Source of the DNA: Bradyrhizobium elkanii WSM2783
GTDB taxonomy: Bacteria; Pseudomonadota; Alphaproteobacteria; Rhizobiales; Xanthobacteraceae
Assembly (NCBI RefSeq): GCF_000472865.1
Contig: NZ_AXAP01000004.1
Location: forward strand, 202,058 to 266,057
DNA length: 64,000 nucleotides
Direction: 5' to 3'
The position numbers and the translations under genes are program-made. This document shows, in pieces, positions 56,420-64,000 of the stretch (its first letter is position 1; the number at the start of each line of letters is the position of its first letter). A model generated the notes under the pieces. The model did not search any database. It had not been told where the DNA came from and saw only the letters and a program-made list of their open reading frames with translations.

Positions 56420-57676
56420 TCAGGTGGCCTTCCGGCGCAGGAAGGCCGGGATATCGAGAAGGTTTTCCTCGACCAAATTCCGCCCAGGAGCGGAGCGGCC
56501 GTACGGATCGACGCCTTGCGGAGCCGCATGGCGCGCATGTTCCGAAATCGGCGCTGCCGGTTCAGGGTGGCGGGTCGTCGGGCGGAACGGCGAACGCTCT
56601 GATTGAGGCACCGGTGCACGACGCTCGATCCCATTGGCAATGCGACGGTTGTCGTTCTGCAGCCTGCCCGCAAGTTCGGTAACTGCGCTTTCCACCCGTT
56701 GCGCCCGCTGCGCCGGGCCAAGATTATCGATGCCGGTCGCCACCACGGAGACGCGGACGATGCCTTCCAGGCTTTCGTCGAAAGTGGCGCCGATGATGAT
56801 GTTGGCGTCCGGGTCGGCCTGTTCGCGAATGCGCGTAGCGGCTTCGTCGACCTCGAACAACGTCAGATCCCTGCCGCCGGAGATGGAGACGATGAGGCCG
56901 CTGGCGCGCTTGATCGAAGGGTCCTCGATCAATGGATTGGAGATCGCGGCCACGGCGGCGTTGAGCACGCGCTTCTCGCCGGAAGCCTCGCCCCTGCCCA
57001 TCATGGCTTTGCCCTTCTCGCGCATGACCGAGAGAACGTCGGCAAAATCGAGATTGATCAGACCTTCCTTGACGATCAGATCACTGATGCATGCCACGCC
57101 CGAATAAAGCACTTGATCGGCGAGGACGAAGGCATCGGCGAATGTGGTTCTCTCGCTGGCGACCCGGAACAGGTTCTGGTTCGGGATGATCAGCAGCGTG
57201 TCAACAGCCTTCAGCAGTTCGGCAATACCTGCTTCGGCAACGCGCATGCGGCGCTGACCCTCGAAGTGGAACGGCTTGGTGACGACACCAATGGTGAGAA
57301 TGCCAAGCTCGCGCGCGGTCCTGGCTATAACGGGCGCCGCCCCAGTGCCCGTACCGCCGCCCATGCCGGCCGTGACAAACACCATGTGCGCGCCGGCCAA
57401 ATGATCGCGGATTGCATCGGTCGCCTCTTCGGCCGCAGCGCACCCCACTTCAGGCTGCGCGCCGGCGCCAAGACCCCCGGTCACCTGGGTGCCCATCTGA
57501 ACGATGCGCGTGGCCTTCGACATGCTGAGTGCCTGCGCGTCGGTATTGGCAACGATGAAGTCGACGCCTCTCAGCCCACTCGCGATCATGTTGTTGACGG
57601 CATTGCCGCCGGCGCCGCCGACCCCAAACACGACAACGCGCGCCTTCATTTCCCTGATATCGATGGCCTGGGTCAT
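56420..57676 (-). CDS. Second, short FtsZ-like tubulin GTPase
   Basis: A 418-residue FtsZ. The GTP-binding core is complete: [15 protein letters not shown], the tubulin signature GGGTGTG (106-112), [12 protein letters not shown], and the T7-loop [11 protein letters not shown] with catalytic Asp. After residue ~320 the linker is short, then the C-terminal peptide ends [16 protein letters not shown], nearly identical to the FtsA/ZipA-binding tail of canonical FtsZ. Main alphaproteobacterial FtsZ of this group is much longer (long linker) and sits in the dcw cluster; no dcw gene is here, so this is a paralogue. GAGG lies five bases before the ATG at 57676. Confidence 0.92.
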   Translation of the reverse strand: MTQAIDIREMKARVVVFGVGGAGGNAVNNMIASGLRGVDFIVANTDAQALSMSKATRIVQMGTQVTGGLGAGAQPEVGCAAAEEATDAIRDHLAGAHMVFVTAGMGGGTGTGAAPVIARTARELGILTIGVVTKPFHFEGQRRMRVAEAGIAELLKAVDTLLIIPNQNLFRVASERTTFADAFVLADQVLYSGVACISDLIVKEGLINLDFADVLSVMREKGKAMMGRGEASGEKRVLNAAVAAISNPLIEDPSIKRASGLIVSISGGRDLTLFEVDEAATRIREQADPDANIIIGATFDESLEGIVRVSVVATGIDNLGPAQRAQRVESAVTELAGRLQNDNRRIANGIERRAPVPQSERSPFRPTTRHPEPAAPISEHARHAAPQGVDPYGRSAPGRNLVEENLLDIPAFLRRKAT

Positions 57677-58004
57677 TTTTGCCTCACGTTGCTCCGGCAA
57701 GTCGGGGATGAGGGGGTACGGATCAGCTATCTACAAGCCCTGCGGTCTGTTTCCACTTTGGTCCTCGATCTTCGCCGCTAATCGGGGCGATGTTGCCTGA
57801 CGTCGCTTGGCAAGCGAACGAGCAGCCTCTGGCGGGACTGTCAGGCGGGCACCTGGAGCGGCATATGTCAGCGCCTCAACGGACATCGGCTGTTCTCCTA
57901 GAACGAACCGGGCGGCAATCGGCTGATGATGACCGGGCGATGACCGCAGGCTAGGCTGCGTTGGTTAACAGAGTGTTACCGGACGCGTGTGATCTCACTC
58001 AGCA

Positions 58005-58031
58005 AAAAGCCGCCCGGAAAGAGCGGCTTTT
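58005..58031 (-). terminator. Terminator-like hairpin AAAAGCCGC / GCGGCTTTT
   Basis: Nine-bp stem with A/T flanks on both sides (58005-58013 and 58023-58031), so it could work on either strand. It lies about 300 bp downstream of gabD on the minus strand and upstream of ftsZ2. Confidence 0.6.
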
Positions 58032-58045
58032 CGCCTCGTAGCCTC

Positions 58046-58312
58046 GTAGGGTGGGCAAAGCGACTTTCACGCACCGTCATTGAAACAGACGCAGGTGTAA
58101 GCGTGCCCACCATCACGAGTGGAATGCGGAAGGTGGGCACGCTTCGCTTTGCCCACCCTACGCGACTTCGGGCTGTCATTCCGGGGCGCGCGAAGCGCGA
58201 ACCCGGAATCCATTCATCCACCTGGCTTTGACGCCCGATAGATTCTCGCGACTTCGTCCACGAGCGGAGTGCGGATGGTGGGCACGCTTCGCTTTGCCCA
58301 GCCTACGCGGCT
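58046..58312. repeat. Repeat G copies and half family A copy
   Basis: GTAGGGTGGGCAAAGCG at 58046 pairs with CGCTTTGCCCACCCTACG at about 58145-58162, enclosing AAGCGTGCCCACC / GGTGGGCACGCTT. A half family A copy (GTCATTCCGGGGCGCGCG, 58175-58216) follows, then a second partial G copy at 58269-58312. No gene is present between ftsZ2 and gabD. Confidence 0.75.
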
Positions 58313-58331
58313 TCGTGCCGACGATGACGGA

Positions 58332-59825
58332 TTACACGCCCGCCATCATCACGTATTTGATCTCGACATATTCTTCCATGCCGTGATGCGAGCCTTCGCG
58401 TCCCAGGCCGCTCTCCTTGACGCCGCCGAACGGCGCGACTTCGGTCGTGATCAGGCCGGTGTTGACGCCGACCATGCCTGATTCCAGCGCCTCCGCGACG
58501 CGCCAGACGCGGCCGAGGTCGCGTGAGTAGAAGTACGAGGCGAGGCCGAACGGCGACTTGTTGCACATCGCGATCACGTCGGCTTCATCCTTGAAGCGGA
58601 TCACTGGCGCGAGCGGGCCGAATGTCTCTTCCTGCGACACCAGCGCATCCGACTTGACGTCGGAGAGCACCGTCGGCTCGAAGAAGGTGCGGCCGAGCGA
58701 AGAGCGCTTGCCGCCGGTGACGACCTTGGCGCCGCCCTTCACCGCATCGGCAATGTGCCGCTCGACCTTCTCGATCGCTTCCATGTTGATCAGCGGCCCC
58801 TGCACCACGCCCTGCTCGGTGCCGTCGCCGATCTTCATGGCGGCAACCTTCTTCGAGAGCTTCTGCACGAACTCGTCGTAGATCTTGTCCTGGGCATAAA
58901 GGCGGTTGGCGCAGACGCAGGTCTGGCCCATGTTGCGGTATTTCGAGACGATCGCGCCCTCGACCGCGGCATCGATATCGGCGTCATCGAACACGACGAA
59001 GGGCGCGTTGCCGCCGAGCTCCAGCCCGAGCTTCTTCACGCCGACCGACGCCTGCCGGTACAGGATCTTGCCGACCTCGGTCGAGCCGGTGAAGCCGACG
59101 AAGCGCACGGCAGGATGCTCGCACAGGACCTTGCCGATCGGCGGCGCATCGCCGGTGATGATGTTGAACACGCCCTTCGGCACGCCGGCCTTCTCGGCCA
59201 GCGCCGCCAGCGCTAGCGCCGACAGCGGCGTCTCGTTGGCAGGCTTCAGCACCACGGTGCAGCCGGCGGCAAGCGCTGGCGAAACCTTGCGGGTGATCAT
59301 CGAGTTCGGGAAGTTCCACGGCGTGATCGCGCCGCAGACGCCGATCGGCTGCTTGATCGCGAGCAGCCGCGCATCCGGCCGCTGGGTTGGGATGGTCTCG
59401 CCATAGACGCGGCGGGCCTCCTCGGCGAAAAACTCGACATAAGCGCCGCCGATATCGACCTCGCCGAGCGCCTCGGCCAGCGGCTTGCCCTGCTCCGAGG
59501 TCAGGATCAGCGCCAGGTCCTCGCGGTTGGCGATGATCAGTTCGAACCATTTGCGCAGGATGTTGGAGCGCTGCTTGGCCGTCAGCTTGGCCCAGGCCGG
59601 GAACGCGCGTTCGGCGGCTTCGACCGCCTTGGTGGCGTCATCGGCGCTGAGTTGCGGGATCTGCACCAGTTCGGCGCCGGTGGCGGGATTGTTCACGGAG
59701 AAGACGGGCGTTCCGACCCAGGCGCCATCGATGAAGCAGCGGTCGCGCAGCAGCGAGGGATCTTTCAGGCGATCGCGAAGCGAGGTTCCTGATTGCGAAG
59801 CGCGTGCGGCAACGGGCGGATTCAT
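58332..59825 (-). CDS. gabD: NAD(P)-dependent succinate-semialdehyde dehydrogenase
   Basis: A 497-residue aldehyde dehydrogenase oxidising succinate semialdehyde to succinate in GABA breakdown. FIDGAWVGTPVFSVNNPATG, IGVCGAITPWNFPNSMITRK, FTGSTEVGKILYRQAS, catalytic Glu269 in LELGGNAPFVVF and Cys303 in GQTCVCANRLYAQ (the same C-V-C as E. coli GabD) support the specific call. Start MNPPVAARASQSG at 59825. No GABA transaminase gene is adjacent. Confidence 0.93.
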   Translation of the reverse strand: MNPPVAARASQSGTSLRDRLKDPSLLRDRCFIDGAWVGTPVFSVNNPATGAELVQIPQLSADDATKAVEAAERAFPAWAKLTAKQRSNILRKWFELIIANREDLALILTSEQGKPLAEALGEVDIGGAYVEFFAEEARRVYGETIPTQRPDARLLAIKQPIGVCGAITPWNFPNSMITRKVSPALAAGCTVVLKPANETPLSALALAALAEKAGVPKGVFNIITGDAPPIGKVLCEHPAVRFVGFTGSTEVGKILYRQASVGVKKLGLELGGNAPFVVFDDADIDAAVEGAIVSKYRNMGQTCVCANRLYAQDKIYDEFVQKLSKKVAAMKIGDGTEQGVVQGPLINMEAIEKVERHIADAVKGGAKVVTGGKRSSLGRTFFEPTVLSDVKSDALVSQEETFGPLAPVIRFKDEADVIAMCNKSPFGLASYFYSRDLGRVWRVAEALESGMVGVNTGLITTEVAPFGGVKESGLGREGSHHGMEEYVEIKYVMMAGV

Positions 59826-59944
59826 GGCGTCACTCCTGGCATTTTCTGGGCGTTGTCGCCCAAAGATAAGTCTAAACCGGTCGCAATGCATCGTCCGCTG
59901 AGGGCGGATGCGTCAAGCAATTTTGCGGGTGTGCGGGAGCCGCT

Positions 59945-60080
59945 GGAGCGTTTTCGAGCGAAGCATAGCCTCGGACTTGATCCGAGGGTGGACACCGGTT
60001 CGCTGCGTAGACTTATCCGCGCAAAAAACGCACCAAAACTAGCAAGCTTCGGTTCTGATTCAATCAGAACCGAAGCTCTA
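59945..60080. repeat. Repeat family E copy 2 with 16-bp hairpin
   Basis: GGAGCGTTTTCGAGCGAAGC, a CCTCGGA/TCCGAGG stem, then GTGGACACCGGTTCGC, parallel to 3556-3640. It ends in a perfect 16-bp stem AGCTTCGGTTCTGATT / AATCAGAACCGAAGCT (60045-60060 and 60062-60077) that abuts the stop codon of the convergent-side gene at 60078. Confidence 0.75.
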
Positions 60081-60398
60081 GGCCGCGCCGTTCAGATAGG
60101 TTTCGCGACGCCCGATCATACGTTCCGCCGCCGCCTTGGCATCGGCCTTTGAGGACGTCGCGCAGGTGCGATATTCGAGGTCCGGCAACTTGGCCGGGTC
60201 ACGGCGGCCGAACCACGACCTGGGCGCGACCTGGAGCAGCGCCAGCGCCTGCGCGACATTGTCGACCGCTTCGAAGGAGTGCAACGCGCCGGTGCCGGCG
60301 TAACGGACCTCGTAAAGGCCGGGGCTGATCGGGGCTTCGATGTTCTCGCCCCGGCCGGGCCGGGGATACCGTTTCCACTCACTCCACGTCGAGATCAT
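60078..60398 (-). CDS. Conserved hypothetical protein (106 aa)
   Basis: A small soluble protein beginning MISTWSEWKRYPRPGRGENIEAPISPGLYEVRYAGTG, with VRYAGTGALHSFEAVDNVAQAL and a C-terminal helix ADAKAAAERMIGRRETYL. No family recognised; composition and length look coding. A longer frame to 60425 adds nine residues without a better ribosome-binding site. Divergent from the serine hydrolase. Confidence 0.65.
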   Translation of the reverse strand: MISTWSEWKRYPRPGRGENIEAPISPGLYEVRYAGTGALHSFEAVDNVAQALALLQVAPRSWFGRRDPAKLPDLEYRTCATSSKADAKAAAERMIGRRETYLNGAA

Positions 60399-60654
60399 CG
60401 CCACATCCTGCAACTTCGAAAGCAACCATTTGCTTCAAAACATTCAGACCAGAAGCATAGTTTGCCTTGGAATTAGAATGCGTTACATCACGAAACCATT
60501 GACGGGAAGCAATACCAAATCACGTTATCGTGGACGGTTCCTGGTTGTCGTCGCTGCATTTCCGCTGACATCAAAATCCGCGAGCGGCCGGCTTGCGGGA
60601 CGCGCCACACGGTAAGAAGATCAAGCCTCCACAACAACAATCAGGAGGCGCCCC

Positions 60655-61848
60655 ATGCAGAGCAAAGCTCAGATCGATCAGCTTCTCCGTCAGAAATGCG
60701 ACGCGAAGGAAGTCCCCGGCGTGGTCGCGATTGCTGCGACCGGCAACGAAATCATCTACGAGACCGCGTTCGGCAAACGCGACCTCGGCAAAGACGATGC
60801 GATGACGACGGACAGCGTGTTCTGGATCGCCTCGATGACCAAGGCGGTGACCAGCGCAGGCGCGATGCAACTGGTCGAGCAGGGCAAGCTCTCGCTGGAC
60901 GAACCGATCGGCAAGGTGCTGCCTGATCTGGCTTCACCGCAAGTGCTTGAGGGCTTCGATGCCGACGGCGAGCCCAAGCTGCGGCCGGCCAGGACGCCGA
61001 TCACGCTGCGCCACCTGATGACCCACACAGCGGGCTTCTGCTACCACATGTGGAACGACGACATGGGCAAGTATCTCGCAAAAACCGGGATGCCCGCCGT
61101 CACCACCTGCAAGAACGATGCGCTGAAGTTGCCGCTGACGACAGATCCCGGCACGCGCTGGGAATACGGCATCAATATCGATTTCATCGGCAAGGCCGTC
61201 GAGGCGGCGAGCGGCAAGCGGCTTGACGCCTACTTGCGGGATCACCTGTTCGCGCCGCTCGGCATGAGCGATACCGGATTCAAGATCACCGATGCGATGC
61301 GCCAGCGCCTTGTCGGCATGCATGCGAGAGCCCCCGACGGGACGCTGGCACCGATCCCGTTCGAGCTCGAGCAGGAGCCGGAATTCCATATGGGCGGCGG
61401 CGGCCTCTATTCGACTGCAGGCGACTACATCAAGTTCACGCGGATGATCCTGGGCAAAGGCCGCGGCAACGGCAACCAGGTGCTGAAGCCCGAAACCGTG
61501 GCTCTGATGGGCCAGAACCACATGGGTGACCTCAACGTCACCAAGATGGTCTCGGCCGATCTCACTTTGTCAAACCATGTCGATCTCTATCCGGACATGG
61601 ACAAGAAATGGGGCCTCAGCTTCCTCATCAACACTCTGAAGACGCCGGAAGGACGCAGCGCCGGCAGCCTCGCCTGGGCGGGCCTTGCCAACACCTATTA
61701 CTGGATCGATCCGGCGCGCGATGTCACCGGCGTGATCCTGATGCAGCTCTTGCCGTTCGCCGACGGCAAATGCCTGGAAGCCTTTGCGGGCTTCGAGCGC
61801 GGCATCTATGCCGGCCTCGACGCCGACAGTGGCAAGAGGGCGGCGTGA
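60655..61848 (+). CDS. Serine hydrolase (beta-lactamase class C/esterase family)
   Basis: A 397-residue protein with the serine beta-lactamase/DD-peptidase fold. The nucleophile motif SMTK (WIASMTKAVTSAGAMQLVEQG) and YGIN-type second motif (WEYGINIDFIGKAVEAASGK) are visible; the third motif is probably around HMGGGGLYST. No signal peptide, so it is cytoplasmic and more likely an esterase than a resistance enzyme. AGGAGG precedes the ATG. Confidence 0.88.
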   Translation: MQSKAQIDQLLRQKCDAKEVPGVVAIAATGNEIIYETAFGKRDLGKDDAMTTDSVFWIASMTKAVTSAGAMQLVEQGKLSLDEPIGKVLPDLASPQVLEGFDADGEPKLRPARTPITLRHLMTHTAGFCYHMWNDDMGKYLAKTGMPAVTTCKNDALKLPLTTDPGTRWEYGINIDFIGKAVEAASGKRLDAYLRDHLFAPLGMSDTGFKITDAMRQRLVGMHARAPDGTLAPIPFELEQEPEFHMGGGGLYSTAGDYIKFTRMILGKGRGNGNQVLKPETVALMGQNHMGDLNVTKMVSADLTLSNHVDLYPDMDKKWGLSFLINTLKTPEGRSAGSLAWAGLANTYYWIDPARDVTGVILMQLLPFADGKCLEAFAGFERGIYAGLDADSGKRAA

Positions 61849-61866
61849 TGACGTAGGGCGAAATCA

Positions 61867-61901
61867 GCTTTTCGCCTTCGCCAAGAGCGAAGGCGAAAAG
61901 C
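61867..61901. terminator. 15-bp stem hairpin between convergent genes
   Basis: GCTTTTCGCCTTCGC (61867-61881) and GCGAAGGCGAAAAGC (61887-61901) form a perfect 15-bp stem with loop CAAGA. It lies between the serine hydrolase stop and the GST stop and could terminate both. Confidence 0.7.
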
Positions 61902-61977
61902 ATGATCCGCCGCGCGCTCGCCACAGGTGGCTCAAAGCGAGCTACGCGTCTGGCGGGCAAGAAGACCAGCTACCGTC

Positions 61978-62682
61978 TCACGGCCTCTGCGGGATACTCA
62001 ATCCACGCTGCACTGCCGGCCGTGCTAGTCCCCGTTCGAGCCAAGCAGGCACTGCTTGAAGACTGTCGAAGTCGACGAGTTCGCGCGCCTCATAGAACCC
62101 GATCAGGTTGCGCACCCAGCCAAGCATCGAAATGTCGGCAATGGTATATTCATCGTCCATGATCCACTCGCGCCCGGCGAGATGCGTTTCCATGACGCCG
62201 AGCAGGCGTTTCGACTCGTTGACGTACCGCTGAAGCGGGCGCTTGTCCTCGTATTCACGGCCTGCGAATTTGTTGAAGAAGCCGAGTTGGCCAAACATCG
62301 GTCCGATCCCGCCCATCTGGAAATGCACCCACTGGATAGTCGTGTAGCGGCGAGCTGCGTTGCTCGGCAGAAGCTTGCCGGTCTTCTCCGCGAGATATTG
62401 CAGGATGGCACCGGATTCGAACAAGGGCAGCGGCTGGCCATCCGGACCGTTTGGATCGAGAATCGCGGGAATCTTGCCGTTGGGGTTGAGCGAAAGGAAT
62501 TCGGGCGTGTGCTGGTCGCCCTTGTTGAAGTCGACCAGATGCGCTTCGTAAGGCAGCCCGATCTCCTCCAACATGATCGAGACCTTTACGCCGTTGGGTG
62601 TCGGCAGTGAATAGAGTTGCAAGCGATCGGGATATTTCGCTGGCCAGCGCTGTGTGATCGGGAAATCAGCAAAGCTTGGCAT
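61978..62682 (-). CDS. Glutathione S-transferase family protein (Nu class, YfcG/YghU-like)
   Basis: A 234-residue GST. The N-terminal thioredoxin fold has YSLPTPNGVKVSIMLEEIGLPYEAH, where the TPNG segment (Thr/Asn) takes the glutathione-binding place seen in YfcG, then NPNGKIPAILDPNG and the gamma-glutamyl site LFESGAILQYLAEKTG. The all-helical C-domain follows, with MDDEYTIADISMLGWVRN. YfcG-class proteins have disulfide reductase activity. Confidence 0.9.
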   Translation of the reverse strand: MPSFADFPITQRWPAKYPDRLQLYSLPTPNGVKVSIMLEEIGLPYEAHLVDFNKGDQHTPEFLSLNPNGKIPAILDPNGPDGQPLPLFESGAILQYLAEKTGKLLPSNAARRYTTIQWVHFQMGGIGPMFGQLGFFNKFAGREYEDKRPLQRYVNESKRLLGVMETHLAGREWIMDDEYTIADISMLGWVRNLIGFYEARELVDFDSLQAVPAWLERGLARPAVQRGLSIPQRP

Positions 62683-62754
62683 CTCTCAACTCGCTCTTGC
62701 GGCTCGATTACGAGATAGTAGGCATCACGGCGGGTGAATTCATGGCATGACGGT

Positions 62755-63393
62755 TCAGCTAAGCCACGGAGTATTGCGTATCCGAACGCAGGCGTTTGGC
62801 CGACGAAATGTGGGATCGCGATCTTCGATATAATCGACATTGACTGTGCCGAACGTGGTCTGGGGCTTCTTCAAGGCCGAGCACGTCTGAACCTGGATGA
62901 ACTCATTCTTGAAATCACCACGCGGAAACGCGGCAATGACCTGGTTGCGCTGCTCTGGCGTATAGTCGTCATATCCAATGCCGACGACATCAACTAGAAC
63001 ACCTGCGTTCGTGAGGGCTATCTCTGGCCGCATGTATTGGGGAATGCCTGGCGTGGTATGTAAGGCGATTGCTTCCCACACCAGATCCGCTTTCGGGTCC
63101 GGGATGCCATGGCTCTTGAGGAATCCGCGGGCTGCATCGGCGCCGTCGACTTCAAACCGCTTCGTATCGGTATGGTAAGGGTGGACAAGACCCAGATCGT
63201 GAAACAGCGCTGCGACGTAAAGCAGTTCAGAATCGAATTTTAGGTTCTGGCGGATTCCTTTCATCGCACCGAACACAAATACGCGAACCGAGTGGTTGAA
63301 CAACATCTCGGTTTCATGTTGCCGCACGAGTTCGGCGGCCTCGCGGGCGATCTTGCTATCGGGGATCCTAACGCCAGAAATAACGTCGGCCAT
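62755..63393 (-). CDS. HD domain protein, cyanamide hydratase-like
   Basis: A 212-residue HD-fold protein. NHSVRVFVFGAM carries the first His, ALFHDLGLVHPYH the HD pair and FEVDGADAARGFLKSHG plus ADLVWEAIALHTTPGIPQ the features of the Ddi2/3-cyanamide hydratase branch. That enzyme hydrates cyanamide to urea; the activity here is only inferred. Start MADVISGVRIPD at 63393. Downstream of GST in the reverse orientation (72-bp gap), possibly one operon: HD gene first, then GST. Confidence 0.82.
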   Translation of the reverse strand: MADVISGVRIPDSKIAREAAELVRQHETEMLFNHSVRVFVFGAMKGIRQNLKFDSELLYVAALFHDLGLVHPYHTDTKRFEVDGADAARGFLKSHGIPDPKADLVWEAIALHTTPGIPQYMRPEIALTNAGVLVDVVGIGYDDYTPEQRNQVIAAFPRGDFKNEFIQVQTCSALKKPQTTFGTVNVDYIEDRDPTFRRPNACVRIRNTPWLS

Positions 63394-63542
63394 TGTCGAA
63401 CTCCCGTCTTCCCTATCTGTGCCGCTGGTTACAGGAAATAGATCGGTCCGCCCTTGATCATAAAACAGTACCAAGATTGCCAATTTTGACTGTACCACCG
63501 CGGCGCAATCAGCCGCCCGCTCGCGGGGCGACAATCACCGCC

Positions 63543-63670
63543 GTCATTCCGGGCGCGCCTCTTGGCGCGAGCCCGGAATCTATCGAGCCGCAGGCGGAGG
63601 CGGAGAAATGGATTCTCTGATGTGCAATTGCAACATCATAGCTCGATGCTTCGCATCGCCCCGGAATGAC
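63543..63670. repeat. Repeat family A copy 4
   Basis: GTCATTCCGGGCGCGCCTC to CGCCCCGGAATGAC with a GATGTGCAATTGCAACATC inner palindrome, as in the 6247 copy. Confidence 0.75.
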
Positions 63671-63700
63671 TGAGGGACGCATTGCGCAATCCTCTCCTCC

Positions 63701-63816
63701 GTCATGGCCGGGCTTGACCCGGCCATCCACGTTCTCTCCCGTGCGCGGAGGCAAAGGAGGTGGATGCCCGGGACATCTGCGCGAAGACGCGCTTCGCGCT
63801 TTTGCCCGGTATGACG
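63701..63816. repeat. Repeat family B copy 3
   Basis: GTCATGGCCGGGCTTGACCC and GGCCATCCACG at the left, with the more diverged GTGGATGCCCGGGACATC and TGCCCGGTATGACG at the right. An inner hairpin GCGCGAAGACGCGCTTCGCGC lies between. Confidence 0.7.
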
Positions 63817-63889
63817 GTGTCGTATCGTTGGCGGGATTTTCTTTAAGCCAATCAACGTGATTTCCCCGGTCCACCCCTCGCGCGAAAAA

Positions 63890-64000
63890 CATTCCGCTTC
63901 CACCGTCGGGCAAATCAGTGATTTAACTCCGCGCGTCTCACGCGAATGAGGGGCGGGTCGCGATCGTCACGAACGTTGCGGTGAGATGCGGTGGACGTGA
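63890..64000. other. Edge of a probable long non-coding repeat
   Basis: GTCGGGCAAATCAGTGATTT and ATGAGGGGCGGGTCGCGATC resemble, from memory only, a widespread Bradyrhizobium intergenic sequence. No gene is visible up to the window edge. Confidence 0.3.

Overview
The window reads as chromosomal DNA of a slow-growing Rhizobiales alphaproteobacterium, most probably Bradyrhizobium or a close Nitrobacteraceae relative. This rests on high GC, Bradyrhizobiaceae-type small proteins (DUF3551, DUF1428, DUF305-like), many lone metabolic and stress genes, and several families of palindromic intergenic repeats. No database search was possible; names come from motifs and recalled family sequences.

Layout. 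1-17 kb: metabolic and stress genes (poxB cut by the window edge, threonine ammonia-lyase, an extra undecaprenyl diphosphate synthase behind a small wHTH regulator/membrane-protein operon, an ArsR/SRPBCC pair, a Bug solute-binding protein, an acyl-CoA synthetase, an HD-GYP protein, hydrolases, a polysaccharide export lipoprotein, msrA). 17.5-28.4 kb: the replication block rpsT, dnaA, dnaN, recF, gyrB. It is interrupted by a DUF559 endonuclease gene between two inverted palindromic repeats (dnaN/recF) and by an OafA-like acyltransferase on the opposite strand (recF/gyrB). 28.4-44.6 kb: LysR regulator, Tat-type aldo-keto reductase, a MurA paralogue with Asp in place of the catalytic Cys, MATE pump, RlpA-like protein with gene relics on both sides, FUSC transporter, MmgE/PrpD, an AlgI/AlgJ-like O-acetylation pair, pirin, purC and an enoyl-CoA hydratase.

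44.6-53.2 kb is the most accessory-looking segment and seems less GC-biased by eye. It holds a zinc-ribbon/class III cyclase/AAA/TPR regulator, a cytochrome P450 without the usual I-helix acid-alcohol pair, and a 1023-residue membrane protein ending in a DyP-type peroxidase domain. P450 and peroxidase are 21 bp apart and probably one operon. The next gene is a SulP transporter with STAS and cyclic-nucleotide-binding domains, so a cAMP link is conceivable but unproven. 55.7-64 kb: a coiled-coil protein, a short second FtsZ with an intact C-terminal anchor peptide, gabD, a serine hydrolase, a Nu-class GST, a cyanamide-hydratase-like HD protein, and repeats to the end.

Regulatory sites seen directly include two matching 17-bp palindromes linking the wHTH regulator to uppS, a promoter/operator overlapping a probably leaderless arsR start, a consensus-like rpsT promoter and a strong rpsT terminator. 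I saw no tRNA, rRNA, CRISPR array or intact transposase. The best candidates for something undescribed are the cyclase-P450-peroxidase cluster and the repeat-flanked DUF559 cassette.
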